From the NCBI RefSeq assembly GCF_035594125.1, contig NC_087198.1:1276599-1340598 (forward strand): 64,000 nucleotides of DNA. Direction: 5' to 3'. This document shows, piece by piece, positions 38,301 through 52,400 of the stretch. Position 1 is the stretch's first letter, and each line of letters starts with the position of its first letter. The DNA comes from Scylla paramamosain. Taxonomy: Eukaryota; Arthropoda; Malacostraca; Decapoda; Portunidae. The translations under genes were made by a program, and so were the position numbers. The notes beneath the pieces are model-generated. The model saw nothing but the letters and a program-made list of their open reading frames with translations. It searched no databases and was not told where the DNA came from.

Positions 38301-41300
38301 AAACGCATGCAAAATACACTTTATGGTGAAACAGAATAACATTACCAAAAACATGTATTTTGAGTGTTTTTGATCATGTTACCAATAAAAACGCTTAAAT
38401 ACATGCAAAGAACCCTATTTTTGGGAAATGAAAGGACATTACGAGAAACGTGTATTATGAGTGTTTTTAAGTTCATTAAGTACGAAAAAGCTAATAGCCA
38501 CAAATTACACTCTTTATTAAGAAAAAATAAATAAATAAATAAAAAAAATACGATATTTTTTTTCATTCTTATTCATCTTCACAGGTAACGAGGTGCCAAA
38601 ATTCGGGCAAAGTTCAGGAAATTATATGAAATATGAACATTATCAAAAAAGTTAAATTTAGCTTTTTTTTCTGTTATGTACCAAACCCCTTAAGTGCATG
38701 CAAAGCCACCTATATGGGGAAATTAAACGTGTTTGCCAGAAAACTGTCTTATGAGTGTTTTTCAGCATGTTAGGAACCAACACGATAAAACCCAAGAAAG
38801 TCAATCTATATGGGAATCCAAAACAAAATTACTGAAAACGTGTCTTATCGGTGTTTTACGTAGAAAATGCTAAAACGGATGGAAAACAACCAAAATGAAG
38901 AAATAGAATAAAATTACCAAAAAGGTATATTTTGAGTGTTTTTTAAATTGTGTATTTTGAGTGTTTTTCACATTCTTAGTTACGAAATTGGCAAATTTCA
39001 TGCGAAACTACCTTTATATGGGAAAAAAAAAATGACATTACCAGAAAAATGTTTTTTCAGTGTTTTTGAGGGTGATATGCAACAAAGCACTAAAAAGCAG
39101 AACAATCACATCACTTGGGAGTAAAACCAACTTTTACGAAGAACATGCCTTTAAGTGTTTTTTAACTCCTTACATACCAAAACGCTAAAACGCATGCAAA
39201 ACACCCTTTATGGAGAAACAGAATAACAATATCAAAAATATGTATTTTGAGTGTTTTTGATCATGTTACCTATAAAAACGCTTAAATACATGTAAAGAAC
39301 CCTATGTTTGTATAAGAAAAGGACATTACGAAAATCGTGTATTATGAGTGTTTTTATGTTCCTTAAGTACCAAAAAGCTAAAACTCACAAATAACACATT
39401 ATAGAGAGAAAAAAAAAATTGTTTTTCATCTTCATAGGTACCGAGATACCAAAAATCTGGAAAAATTCAGGGAAATTTTGTAAAAAAGATCATTGTAAAA
39501 AAATAATTTCAGCATTTTTCCGGAGTTATGTACCAAACCCTGAAGTGCATGCAAAGCCACCTATATGGAGATATTACTCAACTTTACCAGAAACCTGTCT
39601 TATGAGTGTTTTTTTCAGCCATTTCAACAATATTACTGAAAACGTGTCTCTTCAGTGATTTACGAAGAAAAACGCTAAAACGGATGCAAACCAACAAATA
39701 TGAAGAAATAGAATAACATTACCAAAAAGATATATTTTGAATGTTTTTCAGCTTGTTACCTACAAAAAATGCGAAAATGGATGGAAAGCACTCTATATTG
39801 GGAAACAAAAGAACATTATGAGAAACGTGTATAATGAGTGTTTTATAGTTTCACACGAACCACAAGGCAAAAAACGCAAAAAACTCGTGTATATAGGGAA
39901 GTTTCTTACATACCAAAATGCTGAAATGCATGAATAACACTTTTAATTGAGAGACAGAACTACCTTACCAAATGTGTGTTTTTTGAGTGTTTTTCACATT
40001 CTTAGTTACGAAAATCCCAAATTACATGCGAAACTAGCTTTATGTGGGAAAAAAATGATAGTACCACAAAAGTGTCTTTTGAGTGTTTTTGAGCGTGATA
40101 TGCAACAAAGCACTAAAAAGCAAATCAATCACATTACATGGGAATAAAACCAACTTTTACGAAGAACTTGCCTTTAAGTGTTTTTTTAACTCCTTACATA
40201 CCAAAACGCTAAAACGCATGCAAAACACCCTTTATGGAGAAACATGTATTTTGAGTGTTTTTGATCATGTAATTTATAAAAAATACATGCAAAGAACCTT
40301 AGGTTTGGGAAACGAAAGGACTTTAAGAGAAACGTGTATTATGAGTGTTTTTTTATGTTCCTTAAGTACCAAAAAAGCTAAAACCCACAAATAACACTCT
40401 TTATAGAGAAAAAAAATAAATAATATAAATTTTTTTTTTTTTTGTTATTCATTTTCATAGGTACTAAGTTGCCAAAATTCTGGCAATATTCTTTGGGAAT
40501 GGAAAACAAAATTACCTAAAACGTGTCTTTTCGGTGTTTTACGTAGAAAAACGCTGAAACGGATGCAAACCAACCAATATGAAGAAATAGAATAACATTA
40601 CCAAAAAGGTATATTTTTAGGTGTTTTTGAGCTTGTTACCTACAAAAAATGCGAAAATGGATGCAAAGCACTCCTTATTGGGAGAGAAAAGGACATAACG
40701 AGAAACGTGTATAATGAGTGTCTTATTATTTTTGGGCAAAAGAACTTGTGGTTCACAAGAACCACAACGCAAAAAACGCAAAAATTTGTGTATATAAAGA
40801 AGTTTCTTAGATACCAAAATGCTGAAACTCATGAATAACAATCTTAATTGGGAAACAGAACAACATTACCAAATGCGTGTATTTTGAGTGTTTTTTTCAC
40901 ATTCTTAGTTAGCAAAACCCCAAATAGCATGCGAAAGTAGCTTTATGTGGGAAAAAAAATGACATTACCAGAAGTGTCTTTTGAGTGTTTTTCGAGCGTG
41001 TTAGGCAATAAAGCACTAAAAAGCAAGGGAATCATATTACATTGGAATAAAACCAACTTTTACCAAGAACTTGCCTTGAAGTGTTTTTTCAGCTCCTTAC
41101 TCGTACATACCAAATCGTTAAAACGCATGCAAAACACTCCTTTATGCAGAAGCAGAATAACATTACCAAAAAACAAGTGTTTTTGAGTGTTTTTGTTTTA
41201 TCATATTACCTATAAAAACGCTTAAATACATGCAAAGATCCCTATATTTGAGAAAGGAAAGGACATTACGAGAAATGTGTATAATGAATGTTTTGAAGTT

Positions 41301-41783
41301 CTTTAAGTACCAAAACGTTAAAACCTACAAATAACACTCTTTATAGAGAAAAAAAAATAAATAAAATAATAGCATTTTTATTTTTTGGTTATTGATGTCC
41401 ATAGGTACCAAGACGCCAAAATTCTGTCAAAATTCAGGGAAATTATGTGGAAAAGTTATGTGGAAAAAGTTACTTTTACCTTTTTTTCGGAGTTATGTAC
41501 CAAACCATAAAGTGTATGCAAAGCCACATATTTAGGAAAATTTAACGACTTTACAAGAAAAGAAACCTATCTTTTTTTTGTGTTTTTCCGCATGTTAGGC
41601 ACTCTATATGGAAATCCAAAACAAAATTACTGAAAACGTGTCTTTTAGAAGATTTAAGTACAAAAATGCTAAAACGGATGGAAACCAACCAATATGAAAA
41701 AAAAGCATTACCAGAAAAGTATATTTTGTGTGTTTTTGAGCTTGTTACATGAAAAAAAAAGAACTTGCCTTTTAGTGTTTTTG
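34918..41783 (-). repeat. Satellite HOR block (-), 6.9 kb
   Basis: About six minus-oriented units. The first ~3.4 kb copies 16,462-19,400 directly. There is a deletion junction at about 38,940 (TTTTTTAAATTGTGTATTTT) and another at about 40,485-40,500, where M6 jumps into M4. From about 38,945 to the end it is the reverse complement of about 57,850-60,300. A short-M4 variant unit lies at 39,610-39,650. The longest satellite ORF in the window (103 codons, 40,083-40,394) is here and is only satellite translation. Confidence 0.85.
38945..41780 (-). repeat. Second inverted pair, left member (partner about 57,850-60,300)
   Basis: Paired positions add up to about 99,520-99,550. Private shared marks are the CTTGTGGTTC hairpin (40,745-40,768 with 58,759-58,782), the M6/M4 deletion junction (near 40,490 with 59,035) and TTACAAGAAA in M5 (near 41,552 with 57,980). 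Its outer ends are less certain. Confidence 0.7.
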
Positions 41784-42259
41784 ACACGCATTTAGTAAGG
41801 TTGTTCTGTTTCTCAATTAATAGTGTTATTCATGAGTTTCAGCATTTTGGTATCTAGGATAATTCTCCATATACACGAGTTTTTGCGTTTTTTGCCTTGT
41901 GTTTTTTTTTAACTATAAAACATTCATTATACACTTTTCTTGCAATGTCCCTTTGTTTCCCAATATAGAGTGCTTTGTATCAATTTTTGCGTTTTTTTGT
42001 AGGTAACAAGCTCAAAAACACTCAAAATATACATTTCTGGTAATGTTTTTCTGCTTCTTGATATTGGTTGGTTTGCATCAGTTTTAGCGTTTTTCTACGT
42101 AAAACACTGAGAAGGCATGTTTTCAGTAATTTTCTTTTGGATTCCCACATAGAGTGAGTTCCTTATTATTTATCGTTTTGATGCCTAACATGCTGAAAAA
42201 CACTCAAAAGACAGATTTGTGGTATGGTCTTTAATTTCCTCATAAGCGAGGCCTTGCAT
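41784..42259 (+). repeat. Inverted satellite module 6 (476 bp)
   Basis: Full-length module with the standard breakpoints (TTTTTGACACGCATTTAGTA at the left, GAGGCCTTGCATATCTTTTG at the right), lying between minus-oriented blocks. Confidence 0.85.
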
Positions 42260-43705
42260 ATCTTTTGAGTGTTTTTGAACGTGTTGCGCAATAAAGCACT
42301 AAAAGGAAGGGCAATCACATTACATGGGAATAAAGCCAAATTTTACCAAGAACTTGCCATTAAGTGTTTTTTGAGCTCCTTACATACCAAAACGCTAAAA
42401 CGCATGCAAAATACATTTGATGGAGAAACAGAATAATATTACCAAATCCATGTATTTTGAGTGTTTTTGATCATGTTATCTATAAAAACGCTTAAATACA
42501 TGCAAAGAACCTCATGTTTGGGAAACGAAAGGACATTACGAGAAACGTGTATTATGAGTGTTTTTTTAAGTTCCTTCAGTTCCTAAAAGCTAAAACCCAC
42601 AAATAACACTCTTTATTTAGAAAAAAAAAATAATAAACAAAAAATAAAAAAAGTATGATTTTTTTTTTTTGTTATTTATCTTTATAGGTACCGAGATGCC
42701 AAAATTCTGCCAGAATTCAGGGAATTTATTTGGAAAAAAGAACATTAACAAAAAAGTTAATTATAGCTTTTTTTTCGGATTGTTATGTACCTAACCCTAA
42801 AGTGCTTGCAAAGCCACCTATATAAAGAAGTTAAACGATTTTACCAGAAACCTGTCTTTTCAGTGTTTTTCAGCATGTTAGGCACCAATACGATAAATAA
42901 TATGGAAGTTTGTCAATATGTGAATCCAAAAGAAAATTACTGAAAACGTGTCTTTTCAGTGTTTTACGTAGAAAAACTTTAAAGCCGATGCAAACCAACC
43001 TATATGAAGAAATAGAATAACATTACCAAAAAGCTATATTTTGAGTGTTTTGAGCTTGTTACCTACAAAAAAATGCAAAAATAGATGTAAAGCACTCTAT
43101 TAGGAAACAAAAGGACATTACGAGAAAAGTGTATAATGAGTGTTTTATAGTTTTAAAAGAACAACAAGGCAATAAACGCAAAACCTCGTGTATATAGAAA
43201 AATTTCTTACATAGAAAAAAAAGATGAAATGCATGAATAACACTTTTAATCGATAAACAGAACTACCTTACCAAATTGTGTATTTTGAGTGTTTTTCACA
43301 TTCTTAGTTACGAAAATGCCAAATTACATGCGAAACTACCTTCATATGGGGAAAAAAAAATGACTACCAAAAAAGTGTCTTTTTAGTGTTTTTGGGCGTG
43401 ATATGCAACAAAGCACTAAAAAGCACAACAATCACATTACATGGGAATAAAACCAACTTTTACGAAGAACTTTCCTTTAAGTGTTTTTTAACTCCTTACA
43501 TACCAAATCGCTAAAACGCATGCAAAACACCCTTAATGGAGAAACAGAATAACATTACGAAAAACATGTATTTTGAGTGTTTTTGATCATGTAACCTATA
43601 AAAGCGCTTAAATACATGTAAAGAACCCTATGTTTGTATAAGAAAAGGACATTACGAAAATCGTGTATTATGAGTGTTTTTAAGTTACTTAAGTACCAAA
43701 AACCC
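42260..43705 (-). repeat. Satellite HOR block (-), 1.4 kb
   Basis: Just over one unit, closely resembling 29,965-31,370 (same module on its left, same order of variants). It ends abruptly after GTACCAAAAACCCTAG, inside M6/M7. Confidence 0.85.
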
Positions 43706-46222
43706 TAGTGGTTATTTTGAACTAAAAATCAATCATTATTCACTTTTCTTGCAATTTCCTTTTGTTTACCAATATAGAGTGCTTTGCATCAATTTTTGCG
43801 TTTTTTGTAGGTAATAAGCTCAAAAACACTCAAAATATACCTTTTTAGTAACGTTTTTCTATTCCTTCATATTGGTTGCTTTCCATCCGTTTTAGCGTTT
43901 TTCTACGTAAAACACTGAGAAGGCACGTTTTCAGTAACTTTGGATTCCCATATATATATATGGATTCTCATATAGAGGTGAGTTCCTTATTATTTATCGT
44001 TTTGGTGCTTAAAATGCTAAAAAAAACACTAAAAACACAGATTTCTGGTAAGGTCGTTAAATTTCTTCATATAGGAGGCTTTGCATGCACTTTAGGGTTT
44101 GGTACATAACAGTTTGAAAAAAAAACCTGAAATTATCTTTTTTGATATTATTCTTTTATCATACGATTGCCCTGAATTTTCCCAGAATATCGGCATCTCG
44201 GTACTATGAAGATGAATAACAAAAAAAAAAAAAAATTCCTATTTTATATATTTTTTATTTTTTTATTTTCTAAATAAAGAAAATTATTTGTGGGTTTTAG
44301 CTTTTTGGTACTGAAGGAACTTAAAAAACACTTATAATACACGTTTCTCGTAAAGTCCTTTTGTTTCCCAAACATAATGTTCTTTGCATGTATTTAAACG
44401 TTTTTATAGATAACATGATCAAAAAACGCTCAAAATATATGTTTTTGGTATTGTTATTCTGTTTCTCCATAAAGTTTGTTTTGCATGCGTTTTAGCGGTT
44501 TGTTATATAAAGAGTTCAAAAATACTTAAAGGCAAGTTTTTTGGTATAAATTGGTGTTATTCCAATGTAATATGATTGCCGTGCTTTTTAGTGCTTTATT
44601 GCCTATCACGCTCAAAAACACTTAAAAGACACTTTTCTGGTAATGTCATTTTTTTCCTCACATAAACATGGTTTCGTATGCAATTTGGGGTTTTGATAAC
44701 TAAGAATGTGAAAAGCATTTAGTAAGGTTGTTCTGTTTCTCAATTAAGAGTGTTATTCATGAGTTTCAGCATTTCGGTATCTAGGAACATTCTCCATATA
44801 CACGAGTTTTTGTGTTTTTAGCCTTTTGGTTCGTTTGAACTATAAAAAACTCATTATACACTTTTCTTGCAAAGTCCTTTTCTTTTCTTATATAGAGTGC
44901 TTTGCATCAATTTTCCCTTTTTTGTAGGTAACATGCTCAAAAACACTCAAAATATACCTTTTTGGTAATGTTTTTCTATTTCTTGATATTGGTTGGTTTG
45001 CATCCGTTTCAGCGTTTTTCTACGTAAAACACTGAAAAGAGACGTTTTCAGCAATTTTGTTTTGGATTCTCATATAGAGTGAGTTCTTTATTATTTATCG
45101 TTTTGGTGCCTAACATGCTGAAAAACACTCAAAAAACAGATTTCTGGTAAGGTCGTTTATTTTCCTCATATAGGAGTCCTTGGATGCACTTCAGGGTTTC
45201 GTATATAACAGTCAGAAAAAAAAGCTAAAATTAACTTTTTTTATAATTTTCGCTTATCATATAATAGCCCTGAAATTTCCCAGAAATTTGGAATTTCAGT
45301 ACCTATGAAGATGAATAACAAAAAAAAAAATCCTATTTTTTTTATTTTCTTAATTTTTTTTTTTTAAATAAAGTGTTATTTGTGGGTTTTAACTTTTTGG
45401 TACTTAAGGAACTTAAAAACACTTATAATACACATTTCTCGTAATGTCATTTCGTTTCGCAAACATAAGGTTCTTTGCATGTATTTAAGCATTTTTATAG
45501 ATAACATGATCTAAACATGATCAAAATATATGTTTTTGGTAATTTTGTTTCTCTATAAAAGGTGTTTTGCATGCGTTTTAGCGTTTTGGTATGTAATGAG
45601 CTCAAAAACACTTAAAAAACACTTTTCTTGTAATATCTTTTTTTTATTTTCTTACATAAAGCTAGTTTTGCATGAAATATGGGGTTTTGGTAACTAAGAA
45701 TGTGAAAAAAAACTCAAAACAGGCATAGTGTAAGGTTGTTCTATTTCTTAATCAAAAATATTATTCATGAGTTCCAGCATTTTGGTATGTAAGAAACTTT
45801 TCTAATACACACATTTGGTAAGGTATTTCTGTTTCAAAATTAAATGTGTTGTTCATGAGTTTCAGCTTTTTGGTATGTAAGAAACTTCTTTATTTTACAC
45901 GAGTTTTTGAGTTTTTTTCCTTCTGGTCTGGTCCTTCTGGTCCTTCTTGTCAAGCTATAAAACACTCATACACGTTTCTCGTAATGTCCTTTTCTTTGGC
46001 AATATAAAGTGCTTTCCATCCATTTTTTCTTTTTTTGTAGGTAACAAGCTCAAAAACACATCAAAATATATCTTTTTGGTAATATTATTTTATTTCTTCA
46101 TATTGGTTGGTTTACATCCGTTTTAGAGTTTTTCTACGTAAATCACTGAAAAGACACATTTTCAGTAATATTGTTGATATTGCTGAAAAACACTCAAAAG
46201 ACAGGTTTCTGGTAAAGTCGTG
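43706..46222 (+). repeat. Direct segmental duplication of 110-2,690
   Basis: Offset about 43.6 kb. It starts within M1/M2 (GGTTATTTTGAACTAAAAATC against GGTTCTTTTGAACTATAAATC) and ends in M5. It is flanked by minus-oriented satellite on both sides, so it looks like an insertion of plus-oriented array or an inversion remnant. Confidence 0.8.
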
Positions 46223-46233
46223 TAATATTTATA
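43706..46233 (+). repeat. Satellite HOR block (+), 2.5 kb, direct copy of the window start
   Basis: Matches 110-2,690 at a nearly constant offset. Shared private features are the doubled GGATTCCCATATATAT motif (about 338-365 and 43,940-43,972), CAATCATTATTCAC, and the doubled-M1/short-M4 variant unit at 45,725-46,190. One 70 bp stretch compared by eye shows three differences. It ends at a novel junction (AATATTTATATAGTCGTGTA, about 46,225-46,244) into minus-oriented M1. Confidence 0.85.
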
Positions 46234-49036
46234 TAGTCGTGTATGTGGAGAGGTTTCCTAGATACAAAAATGCTAAAACTCATGAATAACACTCCTAAAT
46301 GAGAAACAGATCAACCTTAATAAATGCGTGTATTTTGAGTGCTTTTCACATTCTAAGTTACCAAAACCCCAAATTGCATGGGAAAATAGATTTGTGGGAA
46401 AAAAAAATTACTTTACCAGAAAAATGTCTTTTACGTGTTTTTGAGCGTGATAGGCAATAAAGCACTAAAAAGGAGGGCAATCACATTACATTGGAGGAAA
46501 ACGAATATTTACGAAGAACTTGCCTTTAAGTGTTTTTGAGCTCCTTATATACCAAAACATTAAAACGCCTGCAAAACACTCTTTATGGTGAAACAGAATA
46601 ATATTACCAAAAACATATATTTTTAGTATATTTGATTTTGTTACCAATGAAAACGTTTAAATACATGCAAAGAATACTATTTTTGGGAAACGAAAGGAGA
46701 TTACGAGAAACGTGTATTATGAGTGTTTTTTACTTCATTAATTACCAAAAAGCTAAAAGCCACAAATAACACTCTTTATTGAGAAACAATAAATAAATAA
46801 AAAAAATACGATATTTTTTTCTTTCTTAATCATATTCACTGGTACCGAGATACCAAAATTCGGGCAAAATTCAGGAAATTATGTAAAATAAGAACATTAT
46901 CAAAAAAAAATAAATTTAGCTTTTTTTTCGGACTATTATGTACCAAACCCCTAAAATGCATGCAAAGCCACCTATATGGGGAGATTAAACGTTTTTGTCA
47001 GAAAGCGGTCATATGAGTGTTTTACAGCATCTTAGGAACCAACATGATAAATAACATGGAAGACAATCTATATGGGAATCCAAAACAATATTACTAAAAA
47101 CGTGTCTTTTTGGTGTTTTACGTAGAAAAACGCTAAAACGGATGCAAACCAACCAATATGAAGGAATAAAATAACATTACCAAAAAGGTATATTTTGAGT
47201 GTTTTTGAAATTGTTACCTACAAAAAACGCGAAAATAGATGGAAAGCTCTCTATATTGGGAAGCAAAAGGACATTACGAGAAACGTGTATAATGTGTGTT
47301 TTATAATTTCACAAGAACTACAAGGCAAAAAACGCAAAAACTCGTGTATATAGAGAAGTTTCTTACATTCCAAAATGCTGAAACTCTGGAACAACACTTT
47401 TAATTGAGAAACAGAACAATCTTACTAAATGCGTGTATTTTGAGTGCTTTTCACATCCTTAGTTACCAAAACCCTAAATTGCATGCGAAACCAGCTTTAT
47501 GTGGGAAAAAATTAACATTACCAGAAAAATGTATTTTGAGTGTTTTTGAGCGTGTTAGGCAATAAAGCACTAAAAAGCAGGGCAATCACATTACATTGAA
47601 ATAAAACCAATTTTTAACAAGAACTTGCGTTTAAGTGTATTTAAGCTCCTTGTATACCAAAACACTAAAATGCATGCAAAATACACTTGATGGTGAAACA
47701 GAATAACATTACCAAAAACATGTCTTTTGAGTGTTTTTGATCAAATTACCAATAAAAACGCTTAAATACATGCAAGGAACCCTATTTTGGGGAAACAAAA
47801 GGTCATTACGAGAAAGGTGTATTATGAGTGTTTTTAAGTTCATTAAGTACGAAAAAGCTAAAAGCCACAAATTACACTCTTTATTGAGAAAAAAAATAAA
47901 TAAATAAAAAAATACGATATTTTTTTTCATTCTTATTCATCTTCACAGGTAAGGAGGTGCCAAAATTCGGGCAAAGTTCAGGAAATTATATAAAATAAGA
48001 ACATTATCAAAAAAGTTACATTTAGCTTTTTTTTGGACTATTATGTATCAAACTCCTACCTAAATTGCATGCAAAGCATGAAGGAAATTAAAGCATGGGG
48101 GAAATTAAAGCATGGGGAAATTAAACGTCTTTGCCAGAAAACTGTCTTATGAGGGTTTTTCAGCATGTTAGGAACCAACACAATAAAACCCAAGGAAGTC
48201 AATTTATATGGGAATCCAAAACAAAATTACTGAAAACGTGTCTTTTTGGTGTTTTACGTAGAAAACGCTAAAACGGATGCAAACCAACCAAAATGAAGAA
48301 ATAGAATAACATTACCAAAAATGTATATTTTGAGTGTTTTTGAAATTGTTACCTACAAAAAACACGAAAATGGATGGAAAGCACTCTATATTGGGAGGCA
48401 AAAGGCATCAAACAGCATGTTAGGCACCAAAACGATAAATAATATGAAAGTCACTCTATATGGAAATCCAAAACAAAACTACTGGAAACGTGTCTTTTAA
48501 AAGATTTACGTAGAAAAACGCTAAAACAGATGTAAACCAACCAATATGAAGAAATAGAATAACATTACCAAAAAATATATTTTGTGTTTTCTTGAGCTTG
48601 TTACATAAAAAAAACACGAAAATATATACAAAGCACTCTATATAAGGAAAGAAAAGGACATAACGAGAAACTTGTATAATGAGTGTTTTGTAGTTTCACC
48701 AGAATCACAAGGCAAAAAACGCAAAAACTCGACTATATGGAGAAGTTTCTAAAATACCAAAATACTGAAACTCATGAATAACACTCTTAATCAAGAAACA
48801 GAACAACCTTACTAAATGCGTGTATTTTAAGTGTTTTTTTTTTTTACATTCTTAGTTACCAAAACCCCAAATTCCATGCGAAACTAGCTTTATGAGGGAA
48901 AAAAATGACATTACCAGGAAAGTGTCTTTGAGTGTTTTTAAGCGTGTTAGGCAATACAGCACTAAAAAGCAGGGGAATCACATTACGTGGGAATAAAACC
49001 ATCTTTTACGAAGAACTTGCCTTTTAGTGTTTTTGA
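46234..49036 (-). repeat. Satellite HOR block (-), 2.8 kb
   Basis: Close relative of 11,200-13,956. It keeps both units that flank the one lost at 33,690, carries the M2/M4 deletion junction near 48,395-48,420, and has a private short triplication at 48,074-48,122. Confidence 0.85.
48074..48122 (+). repeat. Short tandem triplication in M5
   Basis: Three imperfect copies of a roughly 17 bp unit like GGAAATTAAAGCATGGG. Other units have one copy, so this is a local slippage event. Confidence 0.8.
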
Positions 49037-49477
49037 CACGTATTTAGTAAAGTTGCTCTGTTTCTCAATTAAGAGGGTTATTCATGAGTTTCAGCATATA
49101 CACGAGTTTTTTCGTTTTTTGCCTTGTGGTTTTTTTTGAACCATAAAACATTTATTATACACTTTTCTCGCAATGTCCCTTTGTTTCCCAATATAGAGTG
49201 CTTTGTATCCATTTTCCCGTTTTTTTGTAGGTAACAAGCTCAAAAACACTCAAAATATACATTTTTGGAAATGTTTTTCTGGTTCTTGATATTGGTTGGT
49301 TTGTATCAGTTTTAGCGTGTTTCTACGTAAAACACGTTTTCACTAATTTTCTTTTGGATTCCCACATAGAGTGAGTTCCTTATTATTTATCGTTTTGGTG
49401 CCTAACATGCTGAAAAACACTCAAAAGACAGATTTCTGGTAAGGTCTTTAATTTCCTCATATGAGACGCTTTGCATG
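49037..49477 (+). repeat. Inverted satellite module 7 (441 bp)
   Basis: Standard breakpoints at both ends. An internal loss in M3/M4 near 49,335 (ACGTAAAACACGTTTTCACT) shortens it relative to the 475 bp form. Confidence 0.85.
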
Positions 49478-52400
49478 TCTTTTCAGTGTTCTTGGACGCA
49501 ATAAACCATTAAAAGCCAGGGCAATCACATTACATTGGAATAAAACCAAATTTTACCAAAAAACTTGCCTTTAAGTGTTTTTGAGCACCTTACGTTTCAA
49601 AACGCTAAAACGCATGCAAATACATTTTATGGAGAAACAGAATTACATTACCAAATACATGTATTTTGAGTGTTTTTGATCATGTTATCTATAAAAATGC
49701 TTAAATACATGCAAAGAACCTTATGTTTGGGAAACAAAAGAACATTACGAGAAACGTGTATTATGAGTGAGTTTTAAGTTCCTTAAGTACCAAAAAGCTA
49801 AAACCTACAAATAACACTCTTTAGATAAAAAAAAAATCAATAAATAATCCAAAAAAAAATAAGAAAATGGGATTTTTTTTTTCATCTTTATAGGTACTGA
49901 GATGCCAAAATTCTGCCAAAATTCAGGGAATTTATGTGGAAAAAAGAACATTACAAAAAAAGTTGAGTTTTTCACATACTTAGTTACGAAAATGCCAAAT
50001 TACATGCGAAACTACTTTCATGTGGGAAAAAAAAGACATTTCCAAAAAAGTGTCTTTTTAGTGTTTTTGAGCGTGATATGCACCAAAGTACTAAAAAGCA
50101 GAACAATCACATTACACGGGAATAAAACTAATTTTTACGAAGAACTTGCCTTTAAGTGTTTTTTAAATCCTTACATGCCAAATCGCTAAAACGCATGCAA
50201 AACACCCTTTATGGAGAAACAGAATAACATTACCAAAAATATGTATTTTGAGTGTTTTTGATCATGTAACCTATAAAAACGCTTAAATACATGTAAAGAA
50301 CCTTATGTATGTATAACAAAAAGACATTACGAAAATCGTGTATTATGAGTGTTTTTAAGTTACTTAAGTACCAAAAAGCTAAAACCCACAAATAACACTC
50401 TTTATAGAGAGAAAAAAAATTGTTATTCATCTTCACAGGTACCGAGATGGTAAAATTCTGGAAAATTAATGGAAATTTTGTAAAAAAAATATAAAAAATA
50501 TTATATAAAAAAAATAATTTTAGCTTTTTTCCGGAGTTATGTACAAACCCTGAAGTGTATGCAAATCCACCTATATGGGGAAATTACACGACTTTACCAG
50601 AAACCTGTCTTTTGATCGTTTTTCAGCAATTTCAACAATATTACTGAAAACGTGTCTTTTCAGTGATTTACGTAGAAAAACGCTAAAACGGATGTAAACT
50701 AACCAATATGAAGAAATAGAATAACATTACCAAAAAGATATATTTTTATGTGTTTTTGAGCTTGTTACCTACAAAAAATGCAAGAATGGATGGAAAGCAC
50801 TTCATATTGGCGAAGAAAAGGACATTACGAGAAAAGTGTATAAGTGTTTTATAGTTTGACAAGAACCACACGGTAAAAAGCTCAAAAACTCGTGCACATA
50901 AAGAAGTTTTTTACATACTTTCAATTTTGAAACAGAAATACCTTACCAAATATGTGTAGAAGAAAAGTTTTTTAAATACCAAAATGCTGGAACTCATGAA
51001 TAACACTTTTAATTAAGAAATAGAACAACCTTATTTTTAAGTTTTTTTTTCACATTCTTAGTTACCAAAACCCCAAATTCCATGCAAAACTAGCTTTATG
51101 TGGGAAAAAAAATGATATTACCAGAAAAGTGTCTTTTGAGTGTTTTTGAGCGTGTTAGGCAATAAAGCACTAAAAAGCAGGGTAATCACATTACATGGGA
51201 ATAAAAACAACTTTTACCAAGAACTTGCCTTTAAGTGTTTTTGAACTCATTACATACCAAAACGCTAAAACGCATGGAAAACACCTTATATGGAGAAACA
51301 GAATAAAATTACCAAAAAACATATATTTTGAGGGTTTTCATCATGTTCTCTATAAAAACGCTTAAATACATACAAAGAACCTTATGTTTGCGAAACGAAA
51401 GGACATTACGAGAAATGTGTATTATAAGTGTTTTTAAGTTCCTTAAGTACCAAAAAGTTAAAACCCACAAATAACACTTTATTTAGAAACAAAGTAAGAA
51501 AATAAAAAATTAGGATTTTTTTTTTTTTTTTTTTTGTTATTCATCTTCATAGGTACCGAGATGCCAAAATTCTGGGAAAATTCAGGGCTATTATATGATA
51601 AAAGAAAATTATTAAAAAAGTTAATTTTACCTTTTTTTTCAGACTGTTATATACCAAACCATAAAGTGCATCCAAAGACTCCTATATGAGGAAATTAAAC
51701 GACCTTACCACAAATCTGTTTTTTGAGTGTTTTTCAGCATATTAGGCACCAAAATGATAAATAATAAGGAACTCACTCTATATGAAAATCCAAAACAAAA
51801 TTGCTCAAAACGTGTCTTTTCAGTGTTTTACGTAGAAAAACGCTAAAACGGATTGAAACCAACCATTATCAAGAAATAGAAAAACATAACCAAAAAGGTA
51901 TATTTTGAGTGTTTTTTAGCTTGTTACCTACAAAAAACAGGAAAATTGATGCAAAGCACTCTAAATTAGAAAACAAAAGGACTTTGCAAGAAAAGTGTAT
52001 AATGAGTTTTTTATAATTCAAACAAACCAAAAGGCAAAAAACACAAAAACTCGTGGATATGGAGTAGGTTCCTAGAAACCAAAATGCTGAGACTCATGAA
52101 TAACACTCTTTATTGAGAAACAGAACAACCTTACTAAATGCGTGTATTTTGAGTGCTTTTCACATTCTTAGTTACCAAAAATCCCAAATTGCATGCAAAA
52201 CCATCTTTATGTGAGAAAAAAATGACATTACCAGAAAAGTGTCTTTTAAGTGTTTTTGAGCGTGAGAGGCAATAAAGCACTAAAAAGCAGGGCAATCATA
52301 TTACATTGGAATAACACCAATTTATACCAAAAACTTGCCTTTAAGTGTTTTTGAGCTCCTTATATAACAAACCGCTAAAACGCATGCAAAACAAACTTTA

